64,000 bases of DNA from Secundilactobacillus angelensis (GTDB taxonomy: Bacteria > Bacillota > Bacilli > Lactobacillales > Lactobacillaceae), in contig NZ_JAAXLJ010000006.1 in the NCBI RefSeq assembly GCF_012641075.1, positions 62,001-126,000 on the forward strand. The letters run 5' to 3'. Below are positions 16,106 through 26,889 of this stretch, piece by piece. The stretch's first letter is position 1. Every line of letters begins with the position of its first letter. Under the pieces are notes generated by a model. That model had not been told where the DNA came from and searched no databases. It saw nothing but the letters and a program-made list of their open reading frames with translations. Both the position numbers and the translations under genes were made by a program.

Positions 16106-17434
16106 TTGAGTGAACCAAAATTAAAACGTGAGATCGGTTTATTTACCGCCCTATCAACTGTGATGGGAACAGTTATTGGTGCCGGTGTCTTCTTCAAAGT
16201 CGCGAGTGTTGTCGAAGTCACCGGATCAGCCAGTATGACCTTGGCTGCCTGGATATTAGGTGGCTTACTTACCATCTGTGCTGGACTTACCGTTGCGGAA
16301 TTAGCCGCGGCGATTCCACGAACTGGTGGCGCAATCAAATATATTGAATACACCTATGGTAAACTGCCTGGCTTTTTGATGGGCTGGGCGTTAATCTTGG
16401 TATACTACCCCGCTAATATTGCCGCGCTGTCGATTATCTTTTCCACACAGGTTCTCAATCTATTCAGCTTACCACTAGTTTGGCACCTACCGATTGCCAT
16501 TGCATGTGGTCTAAGTATCACTCTCATCAACTTTTTAGGTGCTCGAGTCGGTGGCGCACTTCAATCAATTACGCTAATTTTTAAACTGATTCCAATTTTT
16601 ATCATCGCAATCTTTGGATTATTCTCGAAGGCTCATGTCGCGGTTTCGCTAGTCCCCATTACCGCTGGTCCTCACCTTAACTTTTGGACAGCGTTTAGCA
16701 GTGGCTTGCTCGCTACCATGTTTGCTTATGACGGCTGGATCAGTATTGGTAACGTCGCTGGAGAAATGAAACATCCAGAAAAAGATTTGCCACGGGCAAT
16801 CGTTTTAGGACTCGTCTTCATTACCATCATTTACGCCTTGATCAACTTCGTCTTCCTGAAGAGCATGCCAGTTAGCCAAATCGCGGGTAACCTTAACACG
16901 GCATCAGAATCAGCTGAAATGATTTTTGGACCCTTCGGCGGTAAACTGGTTACCATGGGAATCTTAGTTTCCGTCTATGGTGCAATCAATGGCTACACCT
17001 TAACGGGGATGCGCGTACCGCTTGCAATGGCTGCTGAAGATTCACTGCCCTTTAGCAAGCAATTACGTAAAATCTCACGCAAGACATACGTGCCCTACTT
17101 CGCTGGCTTAGCTGAGCTAGGGATTGCAATCATCATGATGTTCATGGGCTCATTTGATACCCTGACCGATATGCTGGTCTTTGTCATGTGGATTTTTAAC
17201 ATTCTCTTGTTCATCGCATTATTCATTCTACGTAAACGAGAACCTAAATTGCGTCGGCCCTACCGCGTGCCTGGGTATCCGATTATTCCAATCATTGCCA
17301 TTCTTGGCGGGCTGTTCATTTTGATCATTACGATTTGGACACAAACGGGATTGGCGGTTACTGGACTTATCCTAACGGGAATCGGTATTCCAGTTTACTA
17401 TTATCACCAACGCAAGCGTAATAAAACGGAATAA
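16106..17434 (+). CDS. APC-family amino acid permease
   Basis: 442 residues with about twelve membrane segments. The N-terminal REIGLFTALSTVMGTVIGAGVFFKVASV is the first unwound helix of APC carriers, and IPRTGGAIKYIEYTYGKLPGFLMGWALIL follows. The MFAYDGWISIGNVAGEMKHPEKDLPRAI block is shared with LAT-type and serine/threonine exchangers. It imports or exchanges amino acids; the substrate is not evident. I use the TTG at 16106, since GGGAAGGACGG lies before it and homologues begin near this point. Expressed from its own promoter inside the preceding terminator. Confidence 0.88.
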   Translation: MSEPKLKREIGLFTALSTVMGTVIGAGVFFKVASVVEVTGSASMTLAAWILGGLLTICAGLTVAELAAAIPRTGGAIKYIEYTYGKLPGFLMGWALILVYYPANIAALSIIFSTQVLNLFSLPLVWHLPIAIACGLSITLINFLGARVGGALQSITLIFKLIPIFIIAIFGLFSKAHVAVSLVPITAGPHLNFWTAFSSGLLATMFAYDGWISIGNVAGEMKHPEKDLPRAIVLGLVFITIIYALINFVFLKSMPVSQIAGNLNTASESAEMIFGPFGGKLVTMGILVSVYGAINGYTLTGMRVPLAMAAEDSLPFSKQLRKISRKTYVPYFAGLAELGIAIIMMFMGSFDTLTDMLVFVMWIFNILLFIALFILRKREPKLRRPYRVPGYPIIPIIAILGGLFILIITIWTQTGLAVTGLILTGIGIPVYYYHQRKRNKTE

Positions 17435-17443
17435 ATAATCTGC

Positions 17444-17474
17444 AAAGCCCTCGATATGAGGGCTTTTATTTTGG
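17444..17474 (+). terminator. Terminator of the APC permease gene
   Basis: AAAGCCCTC (17444-17452) pairs with GAGGGCTTT (17458-17466), followed by TATTTT. Confidence 0.85.
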
Positions 17475-17564
17475 GTTGATCCAGAAGGTTGAGAACGATT
17501 TTGGTCAGTGCTAAACTGAAAGCGGTTTATAAATTTGATTTAACGATTGGCAGATGTGATGATA

Positions 17565-18158
17565 ATGGCAACTGAATTGGAAAAACAGCAAAATGGTGAA
17601 CTATACGATGCACATGATCCGATTTTTAAGCAATACAAGGATGAGGCAAATCATTTCTTGATGGCTTATAACCAAACACCGTACGATGCAGCGGACAAGC
17701 GACGGCAACTGCTGGAACAGTCACTTGGCAGCATTGGTAAGCAAGTGACGGTGGGAACACCTTTTCTGTGTGACTTTGCGCGCAACATTCATTTGGGTGA
17801 TAAAATCTCCATTAATATGAATTGCTCATTCATGGATTCTGGCACGATTACGCTTGATGGTGAAACCATGATTGCACCCAACGTCCAAATTTACACGGGT
17901 ACTCATCCAGTGCCACTGTCACAACGCCTAAATGACCAATGGGATGAACATCCCGAACAGCATTTTGTCCGCACTCGGTCCCTGCCCGTTCACATCAAGC
18001 ACGGGTGCTGGATTGGCGGAGGCGTCATTATTTTACCTGGCGTGACGATTGGTGAAGGGACGGTAATCGGTGCCGGTAGCGTGGTGACTAAGGATATCCC
18101 TGATCACGTGGTAGCGGTGGGAAACCCTTGTCACGTGTTGAGAATAATTAGCGACTAA
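17565..18158 (+). CDS. Sugar O-acetyltransferase (maltose/galactoside acetyltransferase family)
   Basis: About 197 residues. An N-terminal Mac domain (ELYDAHDPIFKQYKDEANHFLMAYNQTP) precedes a left-handed beta-helix of hexapeptide repeats with NVQIYTGTHPV (catalytic His) and HGCWIGGGVIILPGVTIGEGTVIGAGSVVTKDIPDHVVAVGNP. It transfers acetyl from acetyl-CoA to sugars in the cytoplasm. The start is uncertain: ATGs at 17559 and 17565 and a TTG at 17547 are possible, and none has a strong ribosome site. A cre-like sequence (TGAAAGCGGTTTAT, 17517-17530) lies upstream, so carbon control is plausible. Confidence 0.88.
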   Translation: MATELEKQQNGELYDAHDPIFKQYKDEANHFLMAYNQTPYDAADKRRQLLEQSLGSIGKQVTVGTPFLCDFARNIHLGDKISINMNCSFMDSGTITLDGETMIAPNVQIYTGTHPVPLSQRLNDQWDEHPEQHFVRTRSLPVHIKHGCWIGGGVIILPGVTIGEGTVIGAGSVVTKDIPDHVVAVGNPCHVLRIISD

Positions 18159-18162
18159 ACCA

Positions 18163-18200
18163 AAGAGGATGAGGAAGCCAGTTAGCTTCTTCATCCTCTT
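18163..18200. terminator. Bidirectional terminator between acetyltransferase and gshA
   Basis: A 16-bp inverted repeat with one G-U pair: AAGAGGATGAGGAAGC (18163-18178) and GCTTCTTCATCCTCTT (18185-18200). Confidence 0.8.
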
Positions 18201-18212
18201 AAATTTGAATAT

Positions 18213-19751
18213 CTAAATTGCTTCATCATGATCAGTTTCCGGAATCGGCAGGTCTGGGAACATCCGCTTCAAATATTCCGTTGCTGGTTCATCAGGTACG
18301 CGATCAGCTTCCACCACCTGTGTAATAGAGTTAAACGTCAACATCAACATGATGGCACCATTTTCATCACGAACGGCGTAGTAACGAATACCCAGCTGAA
18401 TTGCTCGAAAAATGAGCTCCTGCGCATGGACGTTCAACCGCGACATTCTTGGCAGTAATTGGTCAGTGCCGACCCGCTGTGCTTTCCATTCTGAGGCTCG
18501 CTGAATACCAAAGGACATTAAACTGCCATTGTCATCTAAATGTTTCTCCAATTTGGCAGATGGTGTCAATTCGGGGTGACTGACGATTTCAGCAAAATCG
18601 TCGACAGCGTTGATTAGCTCAGTGTGGGCTTTCAGCTCAACCGCTAACTGATGTAATTGATTAAAGAACGCCTGTCCCTCAGCGGCCTTAAAGGTCGCTT
18701 GAGAAGGTTCTTCCAGCGCCACTCGTTCATTATCCAAGTCAGCCTGTCTTAACCGGTCCACGATTTGGTCATCATCCACGGGTGTTACCAGTGCATAGAT
18801 AAATAATAGTTTCATCAAATATAGTGCGTGACGGCTAATACCATTTGACCGAAATGGTGTTGAATCGAGACAACGAAATTCAAGATACCGAACACCCTTG
18901 GTTTTTAATTCATTCAATTCATCAACACCGCGCAACCGAACAGGACCATAAAACTCCGCTTGACTGTATAATTTTTTATCTTTAATTAATTTATTCAAAC
19001 GCGTCACAAAGTATGGCAACGATTGATAAATGGTGGCATCAATGCCATCCTCTGGTAAATTACCATACCCATAATGACTATTCCGAATACTTCTGACCGG
19101 ATGTAACAAGCTTTCCGGCTGCTGGTCAAAAAAGCCTGCTTCGGCAACCGGTGACGCCCCAAATAGATACGTCATTAGCCAGCGATTCAACACCAGATTT
19201 TGCGCCGTTCGGAAATACAAAGCATTTCGGAAATCAATCACCTGATCATACTCATTCTCATAATGGGCATATAGTCGGTTGATGACCGGGTCTGGGATAC
19301 TATAGTTCAGATGCACACCCGTCATAATTTTTGGGGAAACACCGTACTTGTTAGTCAGATAATCACGGTAGTCAGCATAGGCGGGTCGCTCAAAATGAGA
19401 CTGAATAAAAGCTGCATCTTCCGCCGTAATTCTTGGTGGCATACTCAAAGGCCAGATTCGATCGCCACCTTGTAGGGAACGATAAAAAACGGTCTGCAAT
19501 GTGTCTAATTGATCCAAGACACCACCAATATTAGGATTAGGATCGGTAATTAATTCTGCCTGAGATTCAGCGAAATCCGTCTGTAAATAAGGATGAAAAC
19601 TTCGTGAACCCAACATTCGAGGATGCGGTTCACGACTCAACTGTCCCGTTTTATCCACCCGGTTTTCTTCAATTTCTAGCCCGACCAGGCCATGATACAG
19701 CTGCTCACTGACGCCTTCAGTTTTAATAACGTTCAATAGATTGTCTAACAT
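18213..19751 (-). CDS. gshA: Glutamate-cysteine ligase (GshA, lactobacillus type)
   Basis: 512 residues. It begins with the ligase segment typical of GshF (GLVGLEIEENRVDKTGQLSREPHP), with TDFAESQAELITDP and an FRCLDSTPF-type strand later. It joins glutamate and cysteine to gamma-glutamylcysteine, the first glutathione step. The length matches the ligase alone: the ATP-grasp domain that completes glutathione synthesis in fused GshAB enzymes is absent, and no gshB is seen here. The product may be gamma-glutamylcysteine itself. The start is an ATG behind GGGGGAT. Confidence 0.85.
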   Translation of the reverse strand: MLDNLLNVIKTEGVSEQLYHGLVGLEIEENRVDKTGQLSREPHPRMLGSRSFHPYLQTDFAESQAELITDPNPNIGGVLDQLDTLQTVFYRSLQGGDRIWPLSMPPRITAEDAAFIQSHFERPAYADYRDYLTNKYGVSPKIMTGVHLNYSIPDPVINRLYAHYENEYDQVIDFRNALYFRTAQNLVLNRWLMTYLFGASPVAEAGFFDQQPESLLHPVRSIRNSHYGYGNLPEDGIDATIYQSLPYFVTRLNKLIKDKKLYSQAEFYGPVRLRGVDELNELKTKGVRYLEFRCLDSTPFRSNGISRHALYLMKLLFIYALVTPVDDDQIVDRLRQADLDNERVALEEPSQATFKAAEGQAFFNQLHQLAVELKAHTELINAVDDFAEIVSHPELTPSAKLEKHLDDNGSLMSFGIQRASEWKAQRVGTDQLLPRMSRLNVHAQELIFRAIQLGIRYYAVRDENGAIMLMLTFNSITQVVEADRVPDEPATEYLKRMFPDLPIPETDHDEAI

Positions 19752-19835
19752 CCGAGATCCCCCGTTTGTGTGTGGTAACGTTGAATTGATTATAGATTAA
19801 AACATGGTGAGTAATCAAGTTCTGTCCATAAGAAA

Positions 19836-19870
19836 AAGAACCAACTAAGACTAATCTTGGTTGGTTCTTT
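19836..19870 (-). terminator. Terminator of the rRNA methyltransferase gene
   Basis: AAAGAACCAACTAAGA (19835-19850) pairs with TCTTGGTTGGTTCTTT (19855-19870), with a G-U pair inside. A-rich DNA to the left gives the T tract on the minus strand. Confidence 0.8.
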
Positions 19871-19886
19871 CAATATTAAATAAATT

Positions 19887-21260
19887 TTAATCTTTTTCCA
19901 GTAAAGTGACAGACTCGATATGTGGCGTCTGTGGAAATTGGTCTACTGGCTGGATTGGTTCAGTCACGTGGTAACCCTCTTCAGCAAAACGCTGAATATC
20001 ACGTACCAAGGTAGACGGGTTGCAACTCACGTAAACCACTTTCTTAGGCTGCATTGCTGCAGCACTGTGAATCAACGTTTCATCTAAGCCCTTACGTGGT
20101 GGATCAACAACGATGACATCGGGCTTTAAGCCCTGCTTTTGCCACTCTGCCATCTGGTATTCGGCTTTATTGGTTTCGAAATGCAAGTTAGTCAATTCAT
20201 TCAGCTTGGCATTCTTCTTGGCATCCTCAACAGCGGTTGAAACCACTTCAACGCCGTATACTTCTTTAGCGTGGCGTGCCATAGCTAAGGAAATCGTCCC
20301 GATACCACAGTAGGCATCAATCACAGTTTCCTGGCCAGTTAAGCCTGCCCGATCAATAGCTAACTGATACAACTTTTCAGTTTGTACCGGGTTAACTTGG
20401 TAGAAGGACTGAGCCGAAATTTCAAACCGGTTGCCTAATAGGGAATCATGAATCACTGGCTCACCATATAAGACATTGGTGATTGGTCCAAGAATCACGT
20501 TGGTTGGCCGGTTGTTCACGTTTTGAATAATACTGGTAACCTCAGGGAGTTGCTCTGAAATTTGCGCCACGATTTCCTTTGAACGAGGTAGGGTATGACT
20601 GTTGGTGATCAAACCAACCATCATTTCTTTTTCGTAATAACTTTGACGAACCATCACGTTACGGATGATCCCTTTATGGGTGCGTTCGTCATAAGCCGGA
20701 ATCCCTTCAGCCCGCAAAATATCCCGAACAATCACGATTGCTTTATCAATTCTAGGATCTTGAATATAGAAATCAGTCAGTGGCACTAAGTCATGGGAAT
20801 GTTGGCGATAAAAACCAGTTTCCAGTTGGCCGTTTACCATTCGGACTGGGATTTGAGCCTTGTTACGATAGTGATATGGGGTCTCCATGCCAATGGTTTC
20901 AGAAACACTCAGGTCAAGCTTATTCTTGGCCAATAATGATTCGATTTGGTGCTGCTTAAAACGCAGCTGAGCCGGGTAAACCATGTGCTGTAAAGGTGCA
21001 ATCCCCGCTTGTGCGAGTTTGCGGTCCTTCGCATCGATTTCAGCCCGGTCTGGTGAAGTCGTTACGTGTTCCAAAACCCGACCAAAGCCAAAGCTTTTTC
21101 CGACTTTCGTCACAACAAATTTAATTTCTTCACCTGGTAATGCATTGGCGATAAACAACGAATAGTTGTCGATTTTAACCACGCCGTTACCTTCATAGGT
21201 CAGGTCCATAACCGTGCCCGTATACGTTTCATTTTTTGCTACTGGTGCTTGTATTTTCAT
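19887..21260 (-). CDS. 23S rRNA (uracil-5-)-methyltransferase, RlmCD/RlmD type
   Basis: 457 residues. An N-terminal TRAM domain (about 1-65) is followed by the SAM methyltransferase fold with VIDAYCGIGTISLAMA, VVDPPRKGLDE and VYVSCNPSTLVRD, the last holding the nucleophilic cysteine. It methylates C5 of a uracil in 23S rRNA. The linker that normally carries the iron-sulphur cysteines (CGGCQLQHM type) reads AQAGIAPLQHMVYPAQL here, so the cluster appears to be lost. Start ATG with AAGGAGA. It lies downstream of dagK but is separated by a terminator. Confidence 0.9.
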   Translation of the reverse strand: MKIQAPVAKNETYTGTVMDLTYEGNGVVKIDNYSLFIANALPGEEIKFVVTKVGKSFGFGRVLEHVTTSPDRAEIDAKDRKLAQAGIAPLQHMVYPAQLRFKQHQIESLLAKNKLDLSVSETIGMETPYHYRNKAQIPVRMVNGQLETGFYRQHSHDLVPLTDFYIQDPRIDKAIVIVRDILRAEGIPAYDERTHKGIIRNVMVRQSYYEKEMMVGLITNSHTLPRSKEIVAQISEQLPEVTSIIQNVNNRPTNVILGPITNVLYGEPVIHDSLLGNRFEISAQSFYQVNPVQTEKLYQLAIDRAGLTGQETVIDAYCGIGTISLAMARHAKEVYGVEVVSTAVEDAKKNAKLNELTNLHFETNKAEYQMAEWQKQGLKPDVIVVDPPRKGLDETLIHSAAAMQPKKVVYVSCNPSTLVRDIQRFAEEGYHVTEPIQPVDQFPQTPHIESVTLLEKD

Positions 21261-21284
21261 TAAAATCTCCTTGTTTTAACCAAA

Positions 21285-21323
21285 AGAAAGGTTTTGCTGC
21301 CTTATGTATCATACAGCAAAACC
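21285..21323 (-). terminator. Terminator after dagK
   Basis: GGTTTTGCTG (21290-21299) pairs with CAGCAAAACC (21314-21323). On the minus strand the hairpin is followed by TTTCTTTTGG. It separates dagK from the rRNA methyltransferase gene. Confidence 0.75.
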
Positions 21324-21345
21324 CTCCCAATTCATACCTAAATCA

Positions 21346-22359
21346 CTATTTCTTTGGTTCTTCATCCGCCGGCAGTTCTTGAACACCCGCCAAGAATTTA
21401 CGCTCAGCTTCAAGTACTTCAGGGGTTTCAGTCTCAACCTGAGCATCCGGAATATCATCCAGATTAGCATAGGTTTCGATGTGTTGCTTTAAGTTAACGA
21501 AAGTCATTGGCGCATCACCGCCATATTCGCCATCCAAGTTGATCATGATTTTAGAATCACCTTTGGGTTTAGCTTCAACCTTGCGCACTTTACGATAAAT
21601 GATCCGCGGATCATTGATGTGCTTGCCCCCGTTTAACACTAAGGTCAACAGGTACAAAATTTCGGCTAAGTTACTGGTTTTGACGATGATCATGGTGAAC
21701 TTACCGTCGTTTAGCGACGCATCGGGAACGATTTGTTCAAAGCCGCCAACAGAATTGGTCAATGCTAAGAAGAACATGGAAGCTTCGCCATCGTATTCTT
21801 CGCCGTCGTATTTTAGATCTACCTTGAACGGCCGGATCCGTGGAAGCAACTCCGCACCCTTGACGATATAGGCCAAGTAACCAAATAAAGTTTTTAAATT
21901 GGACGGCACTTCGTAGGTTAACTCAGTTAAACGACCACCGCCGGCAATGTTAACAAAGTATTTCTCCCCTGCCAAGCCGATGTCCATCTTAATGGTTTGG
22001 TCCTTCAACACGACCTTAGCAGCCGCTAGAGGATCCTCACGCGGAATACGCAGTGCACGAGCGTAATCGTTAGTAGTTCCTGCTGGAATGATGGCCATTT
22101 TCGGGCGTTTCTTCAGACCAGCAATACCGTTGACAACCTCGTTAATCGTACCATCGCCACCAGCTGCCACAACTAGATCAAAGCCTTCACGACTGACTCG
22201 TTCGGCTTCATCACGTGCCGAATTAGGAGCTGGAGTAGTAGCAAATGCGCTAGTTTCGTACCCCGCTTGTTCAAAAACTCCTAAAATATCGATCATATCC
22301 TTCTTTAAAGCCTCTCGACCCGAAGAAGGATTATATATCACTCGCGCACGTTTCCGCAT
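21346..22359 (-). CDS. dagK: Diacylglycerol kinase (DgkB/DagK lipid kinase family)
   Basis: 337 residues. RARVIYNPSSGREALKKDM and VVAAGGDGTINEVVNGIAG are the nucleotide-binding motifs of the DAGK catalytic domain. A C-terminal beta domain holds FVNIAGGGRLTELTYEVPS and NLDGEYGGDAP. It recycles diacylglycerol left by lipoteichoic acid synthesis into phosphatidic acid. A TTGGAGGG ribosome site precedes the ATG. It begins 33 bp after gatB on the same strand, a common arrangement in lactobacilli. Confidence 0.92.
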   Translation of the reverse strand: MRKRARVIYNPSSGREALKKDMIDILGVFEQAGYETSAFATTPAPNSARDEAERVSREGFDLVVAAGGDGTINEVVNGIAGLKKRPKMAIIPAGTTNDYARALRIPREDPLAAAKVVLKDQTIKMDIGLAGEKYFVNIAGGGRLTELTYEVPSNLKTLFGYLAYIVKGAELLPRIRPFKVDLKYDGEEYDGEASMFFLALTNSVGGFEQIVPDASLNDGKFTMIIVKTSNLAEILYLLTLVLNGGKHINDPRIIYRKVRKVEAKPKGDSKIMINLDGEYGGDAPMTFVNLKQHIETYANLDDIPDAQVETETPEVLEAERKFLAGVQELPADEEPKK

Positions 22360-22392
22360 AAGTGTTTCCCTCCAATATTAAGCAACTCACGT

Positions 22393-23814
22393 TTACTTTT
22401 TAAGCGAAGCAATCAGCAACTTGTTAACCACTTGAGGGTTAGCCTTACCGTGTGTCTGCTTCATAATTTGGCCAACTAAGTAACCCACTGCACGGTCTTT
22501 ACCGTTGTTGAAGTCATCAACTGATTGTTGATTGTCAGCCAATACAGCATCAATGATTGGTTGTAATTGAGCTGGATCAGATAGTTGAACCAGACCCTTT
22601 TCTTCAACGAAAGCCTTTGGTTCTTTACCTTGAGTGATTGCTTTGAAGACTTTCTTCGCCATCTTAGATGAGATGGTGCCATCCGTGATCAAGTTGATCA
22701 TACCAGCTAAGTTAGCTGGGGTCAGCTGAGTATCCTGCAAATCAGCGTGCTGTTCGTTCAAGAAGGCGTTAACGTCTCCTTGAAGATAATTGGCAGCCGA
22801 CTTAGGATCAGCACCCAGCTTAACCGTTTCGTCGAAGAAATCAGCCATTTCCTTGGTTTGAGTCACAACCATGGCATCGTAATCCGTTAAGCCAAGTTCG
22901 TTGACGTAACGCAAACGACGGCTCCCAGGCATCTCAGGCATTTCAGCACCAATCTCATTAACCCACTCATCACTGATGTTCAGCGCTGGCAAATCTGGTT
23001 CAGGGAAGTAACGATAATCATCGGATCCTTCCTTGACACGCATCAAGATAGTTTGGCCAGTGGTCTCATCGAAACGACGCGTCTCTTGTTGAATCTGACC
23101 ACCAGACATCAAAACGCGTTGTTGGCGTTGTTCCTCGAATGCCAGGCCCTTACGGACATAGTTAAACGAGTTTAAGTTCTTCAGCTCAGTCTTTGTCCCA
23201 AATTTCTTTTGACCCTCTGGCCGAATGGAGATGTTGACATCGACACGCATGGAACCTTCTTCCATTTTCACGTCAGAAATCCCGGTAAATTGAATCCGTT
23301 GACGCAATGCTTCCAAATAGGCATAAGCCTCATCAGGAGATGCAATTTCAGGTTTTGACACAATTTCAATCAACGGGGTTCCTTGACGGTTCAAGTCAAC
23401 GTATGAATAGTCACGTTCATGGGTGTTCTTACCGGCATCTTCTTCGATATGCATTTCTGCAATCCCAATCCGCTTCTTTTCACCGTCAACATCAATTTCA
23501 ATCCAACCATCATGAGCAATTGGCTTATCAGATTGGGTAATTTGGTAAGCTTTAGGATTATCAGGATAGAAGTAGTTCTTCCGGTCGAAGTGAGTATGTG
23601 GTTCAACTTGCGCATGGAGCGCTAAAGCGGCCATAATACCGGACTTCACAACACCCTTGTTGGTGGTTGGCAAAACTCCAGGATAGCCCCAATCAATCAC
23701 GTTGGTATTAGCGTTAGGATCGTCACCAAACTCAACGGGAGACGGACTAAAAATCTTGGAATTGGTTTTTAATTCAACGTGGACTTCAAGCCCGATAGTT
23801 GTTTTAAAATTCAT
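22393..23814 (-). CDS. gatB: Aspartyl/glutamyl-tRNA amidotransferase subunit B
   Basis: 473 residues. [24 protein letters not shown] at the N-terminus, [18 protein letters not shown] and [19 protein letters not shown] are GatB kinase-domain signatures. A C-terminal YqeY-like helical domain grips the tRNA. With GatA and GatC it converts Glu-tRNA(Gln) or Asp-tRNA(Asn) to the correct amide forms. Its start overlaps the gatA stop by one base (TAATG), giving coupled translation. Confidence 0.96.
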   Translation of the reverse strand: MNFKTTIGLEVHVELKTNSKIFSPSPVEFGDDPNANTNVIDWGYPGVLPTTNKGVVKSGIMAALALHAQVEPHTHFDRKNYFYPDNPKAYQITQSDKPIAHDGWIEIDVDGEKKRIGIAEMHIEEDAGKNTHERDYSYVDLNRQGTPLIEIVSKPEIASPDEAYAYLEALRQRIQFTGISDVKMEEGSMRVDVNISIRPEGQKKFGTKTELKNLNSFNYVRKGLAFEEQRQQRVLMSGGQIQQETRRFDETTGQTILMRVKEGSDDYRYFPEPDLPALNISDEWVNEIGAEMPEMPGSRRLRYVNELGLTDYDAMVVTQTKEMADFFDETVKLGADPKSAANYLQGDVNAFLNEQHADLQDTQLTPANLAGMINLITDGTISSKMAKKVFKAITQGKEPKAFVEEKGLVQLSDPAQLQPIIDAVLADNQQSVDDFNNGKDRAVGYLVGQIMKQTHGKANPQVVNKLLIASLKK

Positions 23815-25283
23815 TAGTTTTTGCCCCCTTGCTTAGGTGTTTGTTTATGAAAATCAGTGGCTTGTTCAAAGACGTAACCGGCTTTATAAAGCGTTGATTC
23901 GTCAAATGGTCGGCCAATTAATTGCATCCCAACCGGCATGCCCTTAGCAAAACCAGCTGGAATCGACATTCCTGGCAATCCAGCAAGGTTAACAGGGATC
24001 GTCAAAATATCGTTCATATACATCGTCATTGGGTTAGAAATCTCTTCACCAATCTTGAAAGCTGGTGTTGGGGCAACTGGTCCCATGATAAAGTCATGAT
24101 CCTTCAACACAGCTTGGAAGTCGTTAATGATCAACGTCCGAACTTGCGCAGCCTTCTTGAAGTACGCATCGTAGAAACCAGCAGACAATGAGAATGTCCC
24201 CAGCATGATCCGACGCTTAACTTCGTCACCAAAGCCTTCAGTACGGGAGTTCACGTATACATCTTCAAGATTCTTAACGTCATCAGAACGGTGACCGTAG
24301 CGAATGCCATCAAACCGTTGCAAGTTAGATGAAGCTTCTGAACTAGCAATAATATAGTAAGCGGCAACGCCGTACTTGTTATGCGGCAGAGAGACTTCGT
24401 CAACCGTTGCACCCAGTTCACGGTACTTATCAGCAGCAGCTAGAATCGCGTCCTTAACTTCTGAATCAACACCTTCACCTAAGAATTCCTTAGGTAAACC
24501 GATTTTCATGCCCTTAACACTAGTCTGATCATTCAGTTCAGCAGCAAAATCGGGCACTTCTTTAGTTGAAGTCGTCAGATCATGGTCGTCATGACCGGCA
24601 ACAGCGGATAGCAAAATGGCGTTATCCTTAACTGTCCGAGTCATTGGGCCAATTTCATCAAGGCTTGATGCGAAAGCAATCAGGCCCCAACGAGAAATTC
24701 GACCATACGTTGGTTTCATTCCAACGATGCCGTTAAATGAAGATGGTTGACGAATCGAACCACCAGTATCAGAACCAAATGCGGCAATTACTTCGCCAGA
24801 AGCAACGGCTGCAGCGGAACCACCTGATGAACCACCGGGTACGCGGGTGTAGTCCCAAGCGTTTTTAGTGGTTTTTAAAGCAGAATTTTCAGTTGAACCA
24901 CCCATGGCAAATTCATCCATGTTGGTTTTTCCAACGTTAATAATGCCCTTTTCGTTCAAAGTGCTAACAACAGTAGCATCATAAATTGGGACGAAGTTTT
25001 CTAGCATCTTGGAAGCTGCTGTTGTGGTCAACCCCTTCGTGACAATGTTGTCCTTAATTGCCAGTGGAATACCAGCCAGGATGTTATCAGCATCAATGCC
25101 CTTTTCATCCATTTCGGCAGCTTTCTTCAATGCTGCATCCTTATTCAAGGCCAAAAAGGCGTTTAAATCAGGGTCAGTAGCTGCAATGTTATCAAAGGTT
25201 GCCTGAACCAAATCAGTTACGCTGATTCGCTTAGCAACCAAATCATCATGCAGTGATGTGAGATCTTTTTCGAAATAGTTCAT
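23814..25283 (-). CDS. gatA: Aspartyl/glutamyl-tRNA amidotransferase subunit A
   Basis: 489 residues. An amidase-signature protein with the catalytic Lys in [13 protein letters not shown] and the two serines in [14 protein letters not shown] and [16 protein letters not shown]. It releases ammonia from glutamine, which is channelled to GatB. Only 5 bp separate it from gatC and it overlaps gatB by one base, so gatCAB is one operon. Confidence 0.96.
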   Translation of the reverse strand: MNYFEKDLTSLHDDLVAKRISVTDLVQATFDNIAATDPDLNAFLALNKDAALKKAAEMDEKGIDADNILAGIPLAIKDNIVTKGLTTTAASKMLENFVPIYDATVVSTLNEKGIINVGKTNMDEFAMGGSTENSALKTTKNAWDYTRVPGGSSGGSAAAVASGEVIAAFGSDTGGSIRQPSSFNGIVGMKPTYGRISRWGLIAFASSLDEIGPMTRTVKDNAILLSAVAGHDDHDLTTSTKEVPDFAAELNDQTSVKGMKIGLPKEFLGEGVDSEVKDAILAAADKYRELGATVDEVSLPHNKYGVAAYYIIASSEASSNLQRFDGIRYGHRSDDVKNLEDVYVNSRTEGFGDEVKRRIMLGTFSLSAGFYDAYFKKAAQVRTLIINDFQAVLKDHDFIMGPVAPTPAFKIGEEISNPMTMYMNDILTIPVNLAGLPGMSIPAGFAKGMPVGMQLIGRPFDESTLYKAGYVFEQATDFHKQTPKQGGKN

Positions 25284-25288
25284 CGTTT

Positions 25289-25597
25289 CTACTCATCCTC
25301 ACTTTCATCAATAATCGTTGGTACTCTAATATAGCCCTTTTCAGATTCAGGAGCGTTAGCTAATAAAGCATCACGCTGGCCCCAATTGTCGGCAACGTCT
25401 TCTCTCATGACGTTGATCTGATCACTAACGCTTGAAGTTGGTTCAATGCCGTCAGTATCGACTTCGTTTAAGGTTTCAAATAACCCAATAATTTCATCTA
25501 ATTGGGTGGTAAAGTACTTCAGTTGGTCGTCATTCAAACTTAACTTTGCTAACGAGGCAACGTGTTGTACCTGGTCTTGATCAATTCGACTTGCCAT
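25289..25597 (-). CDS. gatC: Aspartyl/glutamyl-tRNA amidotransferase subunit C
   Basis: 102 residues, the usual GatC length, with [20 protein letters not shown] and a [11 protein letters not shown] segment. It wraps around and stabilises GatA-GatB. I choose the ATG at 25597, preceded by AGAGGGAAACTTG, rather than an upstream in-frame codon. First gene of the gatCAB-dagK operon. Confidence 0.93.
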   Translation of the reverse strand: MASRIDQDQVQHVASLAKLSLNDDQLKYFTTQLDEIIGLFETLNEVDTDGIEPTSSVSDQINVMREDVADNWGQRDALLANAPESEKGYIRVPTIIDESEDE

Positions 25598-25670
25598 CAA
25601 GTTTCCCTCTTTCACAAGAATTCTGCGTAATTTACGCTACACAACAAATATACTACCACAATCTAACCTA

Positions 25671-25709
25671 AAATAGCACTGGTTTTCTGAGTTCAAACCA
25701 GTGCTATTT
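25671..25709 (-). terminator. Terminator between camS and gatC
   Basis: A perfect 15-bp inverted repeat, AAATAGCACTGGTTT and its complement, with nine bases between. T-rich flanks. It ends the pcrA-ligA-camS transcript. Confidence 0.85.
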
Positions 25710-25729
25710 GGAGTTGAGACTTAATTATA

Positions 25730-26889
25730 TCAATAACTGTTAAAGACGTGTGAAGTAAACTTCTTTGCCCCATTATCACGGCTCAAGAAACTCTGAACCC
25801 CTTCCGTGGAACTGACCGTAATGTCAATTGGCGCATTAGACGGTAAGTATTTCTGAGCGGCTTGTTGCAGATACTGCGTAAAGCTGATAATTTCAGTTTC
25901 ACTATAGAATTGCGTGGTGATGCTAACGTTCATTCCAGTCAACTGCTTGTTGGTGTAATGTGCCTGAGCAGTGACACCACTCAAATTAGGAAAGTAGTTT
26001 TGAATTTGGTTCTTAAAGTTTTCAAAGGAACTTTCATCATTAGAGTTGCCACTCCCAGAATTACCACTGGAAGCGTTTGAAGTCGTAGCTGGGTACACGT
26101 AATTTTGTTCACTAATTGACTTCCAGGAATTGACTTTGGTCACCCCACCCTTATTACTTGAGTAGGAGAAGAAAGTACCGCCGACTAGACTGTCACTGGG
26201 TGCTTGGCGATAAAGTGCAATCGTGATGGGCACGTTTTTCAAACCAGGTTTCTGACGCATCCGTGCTAACACTTGGTTAGCAATAATCCGGCCTTCACGA
26301 CTGGCTTCGGCTTTACTAATCTTGGTTTCGTAAGTGGAACCGAAATTCTTCTTCTGGTAAGAATCAACGGAATTCAGCCCAAGACCGATCGTAATACCAG
26401 ACAAGGTTAACTTCTTACCACTTTGCTTCATGAAATCCTGTTCTTCCATTTGCTGCAAATAAATTGGGTTCCGGGTATTTGGAGCAGTTTTACCATTATT
26501 AACAGGGTTCAAGCCGTCTGGGTTGGCCTTGGATTTTCGGCCCAGCCACTTTTGGACGGTACTCGTGTTCAAGTATTGACCCTCTTCAAAAATGTACTTA
26601 CTTGGCGAATAAACCTTCTTCGAAACGGTTAACAAGCCACTTTCAAAACTCTTCAGGTTAAACTGGTTATCATTTTGAGAGACGTTGACGCCACGAGACT
26701 TACTGGTGACGTAACGACCGTTTTTAATGACGCTTTGGTAATCGCCAGCAGCTGCTTCACCAGTCAGTTGGGTCCCCTTATTGCTGCTAGTACTACCACC
26801 GCTAGTTCCACTAGAACTGCCTAAATTACCGCAGGCACTTAAGAAGAGTCCGCAAATTGCCATCACAAATAAGGCTTTAAATCGTTTCA

